Assembly (NCBI GenBank): GCA_024695225.1
Contig: JAILIO010000136.1
Location: 1 to 18,104 of the forward strand
Direction of reading: 5' to 3'
Length of the DNA: 18,104 bases
From: Lachnospiraceae bacterium
GTDB taxonomy: Bacteria; Bacillota; Clostridia; Lachnospirales; Lachnospiraceae
This document shows positions 14,473 to 18,104 of this stretch, piece by piece. The notes beneath the pieces are model-generated. The model was not told the origin of the DNA. It did not search any database and saw only the letters and a list, made by a program, of their open reading frames with translations. The position numbers and the translations under genes were made by a program. The first letter of the stretch is position 1. Each line of letters starts with the position of its first letter.

Positions 14473-16634
14473 CAGTTCACCTTTATATCAAATAACACAG
14501 TGCCCTCATCCTCTGCAGGAGGTGCTGTTTCTCCGTTTTCCGTATCTCCTGCATTCCCGGCTCCTTCGCCATCCACAGGCATGGCTGCCCATCCGTCTCC
14601 GGAAGGCATCTCTTCTGCGCTGCTCTCGGCAGCTGCCACAGGCTCATCGCCTGCACCCTCCACACCGGACATATCAGGTATGTCGGAAGCCTTTTCCGCC
14701 GGGAGCGGAACACCTGCAGCCTCATAAACCCTTTCGGTATAAGTCAGATCATCAGTCTCTCCGTTTATGCTCTTGGCTGTCTCTTCAGTCACCCCGAAGT
14801 CATCCATGAGATATGTGAGTATGAGACTGTACTCACCGTCGAGTTCTCCCTGTATGCCAAAGTTCTGGGCAAGAGGAAGCATGGATTCATAACTGTCCAC
14901 ACCTTCCAAAAGGGCATCGAGAGACTCCACTCTCTTTCCTTCCTTCACAAGTTCATTATATTTGGAAATATACCTGTCCAGTTTCAGGATAAGCAAAGAT
15001 TTTTCAAACTTTACCTGATCCTCCTCGGCAAGTTTCTGTCCGTAGAGTTCCATATAAGCTTCCGCGTAATCATTTTCATCGAAAGCTTTTCTCGCTTTGT
15101 TCAGGGCCATCTGGGCGGGAACTATGAGACATATGACCATCACAAGGGCAGTGAGGGTTATGGACATAAGTACCACCAGAAGGATGCTCTTCCCCGGGAA
15201 CTTGGGCATATAGAAGGGGAATTCCTTCTTTTCTCTGGGTTCCTTCTGTTTCTTTGGCTTCTTTTCTTTTTTCTTCTTTTCTTTCTTGGGCTTTTTCTCT
15301 TTTTTCTTCTTCTTTTTCTTGCCTTCAGGTATCTGATCCAGTTCCTGGTCAAGTTCGTTCAGTATGGCCTGGTTTTCATCACTTACGATACCTGTGACGC
15401 CGTCACCCTCGCTTATGGCGACCTTGGCTCCGTCCTCTTCATCGTCGTCCAGCGCCTCGGAGAACATTTTTACGATGGCTGCAAAGAAGCCCTTCTTTTC
15501 TCCCTTTTCTTTCTTCTTCTTTTTCTTCTTGCCCTTTTTGCCCCCGTCTTCCTCCTCGTCCTCGGAGTCTCCTCCAAGTCCTAAATCTATCGTCTCTTCA
15601 CTGGCACCCTGGGTGATATCATCCATAAGTGACATGTCTTCGGACGATTCAGGAGAGATATCTTCATCCATGGCACCTTCATCGGTCATAGGGTCTCCGG
15701 GGATATCAGGTATATTTTCCGTATCCCCTGTATCATCAGAGGGCGAGATAACTGCATCGTCAGATCCCTCCGGGGCCCCACCACCTGAGGGTGATCCCTC
15801 CGTATCCCCTCCTTCGATGGGAGTTCCATCCATATTCAGGGTGGCCACTTCGGCAAGGATATCCGCAAGTTCGGAATCGGTGGGCACCGTGACTTCTTCA
15901 TCAGGATCCATGGAACCCATGGCTGCCCCACCTGCCAGAGCATCTGCGGCTGCTCCGGCAGCCATAGCGCCTACCGCTGCACCTTCAGCGACATCTGCGC
16001 CTTTATTTTTCTTTTTGCCGAAGAGCCTTCCGAAGAAACCGCCATCCGATGCAGCCTTTCCGTTCTTTCTGGCTTCTTCTTTTTTCTTTCTGGCCTCTTC
16101 TTTTTTCTTCCTGGCTTCTTCTTTCTTTCTGGCTTTCTCCGCCGCCTTCTCTTCCTTAGCCTTCCGCTTCTGTTCCCGTTTTTCCCTGGCGATCTTCTCT
16201 TTCTCAACTGCGCCTTCATCGGGAATGGAATCCATGATCCCATCCAGTTCATCTACAGAGAGACGCCCGGCCTCCTCTTCATCCTTCAAAGCCTGAACAG
16301 CCTTGTCATTGACATCCTTATCCACAGCGATCTTGTTGTCAAGGTCGCTTAAGGTCGACGAAATATCCCCGAGATCAGACCGATCCCCGGAATCATTGGC
16401 AGCAGCTTCAGAGAATATGGCATCTACATTCCTGTTCCCAAGGACCGGTTCATCCATGGCGGCAGAGGCATTGCCGATAATGCTGTTGATATTGTCTTCA
16501 GACATGAGCATAAGACCATCGAGGCCTATGCTCTCATCACTGTCTTCCAACGAATCGGCATCAAACTCCTCTTCTTCAGGGATAGAGATGTCATTTAACA
16601 GATTGTCCAGATACTCTTCTTCTTTTTTATCCAT
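14472..16634 (-). CDS. Large low-complexity membrane protein of unknown function with three acidic/Lys-rich modules
   Basis: I do not recognise this 720-aa protein. The first 480 residues are predicted cytoplasmic: acidic N-terminus (1-140), Lys/Glu coiled coil with ARKKKEE heptads (144-193), GGFFGRLFGKKK (198-209), Ala/Gly-rich stretch (213-241), acidic Gly/Ser/Pro region (242-365), Lys block (366-382), KGFFAAIVKMFSEAL (381-395), acidic patch, then a long Lys/Pro block (439-470). One transmembrane helix follows (483-506). The outer part (507-720) begins with a helical, TPR-like segment (NKARKAFDENDYAEAYMELY) and ends in an acidic Pro/Ala/Gly-rich tail. Short leader-like repeats recur before the basic blocks (VDELDGIMDSIPDEG, SELADILAEVATLN, NELDQELDQIPEG). 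It lies between cheV and hisH. No good ribosome site precedes ATG 16634: a hairpin ends 14 nt upstream. Nothing identifies an enzyme. An envelope scaffold or polar organiser is only a guess. Confidence 0.85.
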   Translation of the reverse strand: MDKKEEEYLDNLLNDISIPEEEEFDADSLEDSDESIGLDGLMLMSEDNINSIIGNASAAMDEPVLGNRNVDAIFSEAAANDSGDRSDLGDISSTLSDLDNKIAVDKDVNDKAVQALKDEEEAGRLSVDELDGIMDSIPDEGAVEKEKIAREKREQKRKAKEEKAAEKARKKEEARKKKEEARKKKEEARKNGKAASDGGFFGRLFGKKKNKGADVAEGAAVGAMAAGAAADALAGGAAMGSMDPDEEVTVPTDSELADILAEVATLNMDGTPIEGGDTEGSPSGGGAPEGSDDAVISPSDDTGDTENIPDIPGDPMTDEGAMDEDISPESSEDMSLMDDITQGASEETIDLGLGGDSEDEEEDGGKKGKKKKKKKEKGEKKGFFAAIVKMFSEALDDDEEDGAKVAISEGDGVTGIVSDENQAILNELDQELDQIPEGKKKKKKKEKKPKKEKKKKEKKPKKQKEPREKKEFPFYMPKFPGKSILLVVLMSITLTALVMVICLIVPAQMALNKARKAFDENDYAEAYMELYGQKLAEEDQVKFEKSLLILKLDRYISKYNELVKEGKRVESLDALLEGVDSYESMLPLAQNFGIQGELDGEYSLILTYLMDDFGVTEETAKSINGETDDLTYTERVYEAAGVPLPAEKASDIPDMSGVEGAGDEPVAAAESSAEEMPSGDGWAAMPVDGEGAGNAGDTENGETAPPAEDEGTVLFDIKVN
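16065..16133. repeat. Heptad-coding 21-bp repeats in the 720-aa gene
   Basis: About three tandem 21-bp units on the minus strand encode ARKKEE, ARKKKEE and ARKKKEE, followed by a partial ARK (residues 168-190). A seven-residue period with alternating Lys and Glu favours a long single alpha-helix or coiled coil. Confidence 0.7.
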
Positions 16635-16648
16635 AACAAATCATAAAT

Positions 16649-16674
16649 AAAGCCGGGGGAATTCCTCCGGCTTT
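16649..16674 (-). terminator. Hairpin after cheV, just ahead of the 720-aa gene
   Basis: The arms 16649-16659 and 16664-16674 (AAAGCCGG core) pair with one mismatch around an AATT loop. On the minus strand TTTATTTATGATTTG follows, a weak U-rich tail. It lies 41 nt after the cheV stop and 14 nt before the next ATG, so it could be the cheV terminator with read-through, or a leader structure. A GGAGG lies inside the stem (16664-16668 region) but is about 30 nt from the ATG. Confidence 0.6.
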
Positions 16675-16715
16675 ATAAGCATAATTAACAGAAAACACCC
16701 TGAGATCCAAAGTCT

Positions 16716-17657
16716 TCAGGCAACAGCCTCAGGGCTGTTTCCGTTTCCTTCGCCGGACTGATACTTGCTGATAAGGGCGTCCACCGTGGTGACCAGTTTA
16801 CCGATCTCAGGTTTGGTAAGCTGTGCGTCTGCCCCGAGCTGCTCACCCTTCCTGCGCATCTCGTCATTTATGAGAGATGAGAAGATGACGATCGGAATGT
16901 TCCTTGTCTCGGAGTCCTCTTTCACAAGTTTTGTAAGTCTGTGACCATCCATAAGGGGCATTTCGATATCGGTGATGATACATTTGACATGCTCTTCCAT
17001 CACGCCCTTCTCTTTACAGTCAGCGATGATATCGTATGCTTCCTTGCCGTTCTCAGTGGCGATGACATTCACATACCCCGCTTTCTTAAGGGAGTCTACG
17101 ATCATCTTTCTGAGAAGCGCGGAATCCTCGGCGATCAGGATGGGAACATCACTTCTGTGACGAGGTCCAAGGTCGTCGATCTCCGTGACCTTAAGTCCGG
17201 TCTCGGGGTTGATATCGGTGACTATCTTCTCAAAGTCGAGAACTATTATGAGCTTCTCTTCAAATTTGATGATACCGGTTGAAATACTGGCTTCGGTAGT
17301 GGACACTGTAGCCCCGGGTTTGATGATCTCGGTCCAGGAAACCCTGTGTATACCCACAACAGCGTCTACATGGAAGGCTATATCAAGTTTATTGAAATTC
17401 GTTATGATGAAAAGACCGCCGGGCTGGGAAGATCCTCTCTGGAGACAGTTCCTGAGATCTATGGCTGTTATCATAGTATCCCTCGGCATGAAAATGCCCT
17501 CAATGCTGGGATGCGCATTGGGAACCGGCGTGACCTCCTGATAATTTATGATCTCCTTGATCTTTGCGACGTTGATGCCGTATGAATTGCCATCAACAGT
17601 AAATTCAAGGACTTCAAGCTCATTTGTACCATTTTCAAGAAGAATCTTTGTATCCAT
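16716..17657 (-). CDS. cheV: Chemotaxis coupling protein CheV (CheW domain plus receiver)
   Basis: Adaptor that links methyl-accepting chemoreceptors to the kinase CheA, with a phosphorylatable receiver that tunes adaptation. The product is 313 aa, typical. The CheW-like domain covers about 12-155 (LEVLEFTVDGNSYGINVAKIKEII, PNAHPSIEGIFMPRD, LDIAFHVDAVVGIHRV). The receiver covers about 170-298, with acidic pair E177-D178, phospho-acceptor Asp230 (IITDIEMPLMDG), Ser260 and Lys282 (LTKPE). A short acidic tail ends the protein. The start is ATG 17657 after GGGGTGAGG. A consensus promoter lies about 80 nt upstream, with a small GCTGC-TTGG-GCAGC hairpin (17681-17694) in the leader. It is monocistronic or reads through a weak hairpin into the next gene. 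It implies a motile, chemotactic cell; no flagellar gene is in the window. Confidence 0.96.
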   Translation of the reverse strand: MDTKILLENGTNELEVLEFTVDGNSYGINVAKIKEIINYQEVTPVPNAHPSIEGIFMPRDTMITAIDLRNCLQRGSSQPGGLFIITNFNKLDIAFHVDAVVGIHRVSWTEIIKPGATVSTTEASISTGIIKFEEKLIIVLDFEKIVTDINPETGLKVTEIDDLGPRHRSDVPILIAEDSALLRKMIVDSLKKAGYVNVIATENGKEAYDIIADCKEKGVMEEHVKCIITDIEMPLMDGHRLTKLVKEDSETRNIPIVIFSSLINDEMRRKGEQLGADAQLTKPEIGKLVTTVDALISKYQSGEGNGNSPEAVA

Positions 17658-17736
17658 ACCTCACCCCTCAGTAATCGCGAGCTGCCCAAGCAGCCAACCT
17701 ACCAGTATCGATAATAAATACATATTGCCGCAAGAA

Positions 17737-17766
17737 ATTATAACACAAACAATGCAAATGTGTCAA
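17737..17766 (-). promoter_or_regulatory. Consensus vegetative promoter of cheV
   Basis: On the minus strand TTGACA (17761-17766) and TATAAT (17737-17742) are both perfect and separated by 18 bp. The -35 box starts within the T-run of the rRNA terminator, so the end of one unit and the promoter of the next are fused. It is sigma-A type, not the flagellar sigma-D pattern that many chemotaxis genes use. Confidence 0.88.
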
Positions 17767-17778
17767 AAAAATAAAATA

Positions 17779-17808
17779 TTCCCCGCAGCGTATTTTCACT
17801 GCGGGGAA
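17779..17808 (-). terminator. Rho-independent terminator of the rRNA operon
   Basis: A perfect 10-bp stem (17779-17788 with 17799-17808, TTCCCCGCAG/CTGCGGGGAA) has a 10-nt loop and is followed on the minus strand by TATTTTATTTTTTTG. It lies about 50 nt past the 23S 3' end. Confidence 0.92.
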
Positions 17809-17857
17809 CCTTGAAAACTCAATACTGACCAAATAAACAGCCGGAGTATTACCATAG

Positions 17858-18104
17858 ATTAAGTCCTCGATCGATAAGTACATGTCCGCTTAACACATTA
17901 CTGTGCTTACACTTCATGCCTTCCTACCCCGTACTCTTCGGGGGATCTTACTAGCTTAAAGCTATGGGATATCTCATCTTGAGGGGGGCTTCACGCTTAG
18001 ATGCCTTCAGCGTTTATCCCTGCCGGACTCGGCTACCCTGCGATGGGATTGGTTCCCAACAGGTACACCGGCGGTCCGTCCATCCCGGTCCTCTCGTACT
18101 AAGG
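17858..18104 (-). rRNA. 23S ribosomal RNA, 3' terminal part
   Basis: The right edge, read on the minus strand, contains the sarcin-ricin loop (AGTACGAGAGGACCGG, 18087-18102). It continues through the conserved helices to GATCGAGGACTTAATC, the usual 3' end in Firmicutes. About 247 nt of the roughly 2900-nt gene are present. The exact mature 3' end is placed to within about 10 nt. The sequence after it (TTGAGTTTTCAAGG) resembles the clostridial 23S-5S spacer, but a terminator follows instead of a 5S gene. Confidence 0.95.

Noticed and set aside
15364..16296. 310-codon Ser/Phe/Pro-rich open frame on the plus strand
   Set aside because: It mirrors the Glu/Asp/Lys-rich coding strand of the 720-aa gene; the Ser/Phe runs are the complement of Glu and Lys codons.
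16675..16715. Possible promoter with TTATAA upstream of the 720-aa gene
   Set aside because: No acceptable -35 box at 16-18 bp, and the start would fall in the hairpin.
17668..17883. 71-codon minus-strand frame next to the rRNA
   Set aside because: It spans the 23S 3' end, the rRNA terminator and the cheV promoter, so it cannot be a normal gene.

Overview
The window is a stretch of chromosome from a Gram-positive, anaerobe-like Firmicute, most probably a Lachnospiraceae or other Clostridia member. This is inferred from the AGGAGG-type ribosome sites, the Clostridia-like 3' end of 23S rRNA, frequent TTG starts, CheV, a YesM/YesN-type two-component pair with ChvE/XylF-family sugar-binding proteins, and D,D-carboxypeptidase and LysA of clostridial type. 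All recognised genes lie on the minus strand, so biological order runs from high to low coordinates. The plus strand carries only shadow reading frames.

Region by region, in transcription order: (a) 18104-17858 is the 3' end of a 23S rRNA gene. A strong hairpin terminator follows at 17808-17779 with no room for a 5S gene. (b) A consensus promoter (TTGACA / TATAAT) built into the terminator's T-tract drives cheV (17657-16716), which ends at its own hairpin (16674-16649). (c) From 16634 to 2832 twelve genes follow with no gap above 68 nt and many overlaps. They are a 720-aa low-complexity membrane protein of unknown function, hisH, hisF, ung, lysA, a D-Ala-D-Ala carboxypeptidase, larC, larB, a membrane-anchored sugar-binding protein, a sensor kinase, an AraC-type response regulator and a XylF-like lipoprotein. 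(d) After a 285-nt regulatory gap come chvE (sugar-binding lipoprotein, 2546-1317), an intercistronic terminator, and the start of mmsA (sugar ABC ATPase), which runs off the left edge.

Functionally there are four blocks. hisH and hisF encode the two subunits of imidazole glycerol phosphate synthase. lysA and the carboxypeptidase serve lysine/peptidoglycan metabolism. larB and larC encode two of the three enzymes that build the nickel-pincer cofactor of lactate racemase-type enzymes; larE and larA are not in the window. The last block is a complete sugar-sensing unit. The anchored binding protein next to a PF06580-type kinase resembles the XylFII-LytS xylose sensor described in Clostridium beijerinckii. 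It probably controls, through the YesN-like regulator, the chvE-mmsA transporter just downstream.

Most worth a second look are the 720-aa protein with repeated acidic/lysine-rich/FF modules, the two-binding-protein sensor cassette and the dyad in front of chvE, the His/Cys-rich tandem-duplicated insert of LarC, the rRNA operon end without 5S, and the mixed 12-gene polycistron. I found no CRISPR array, insertion sequence, phage gene, tRNA or defence system.
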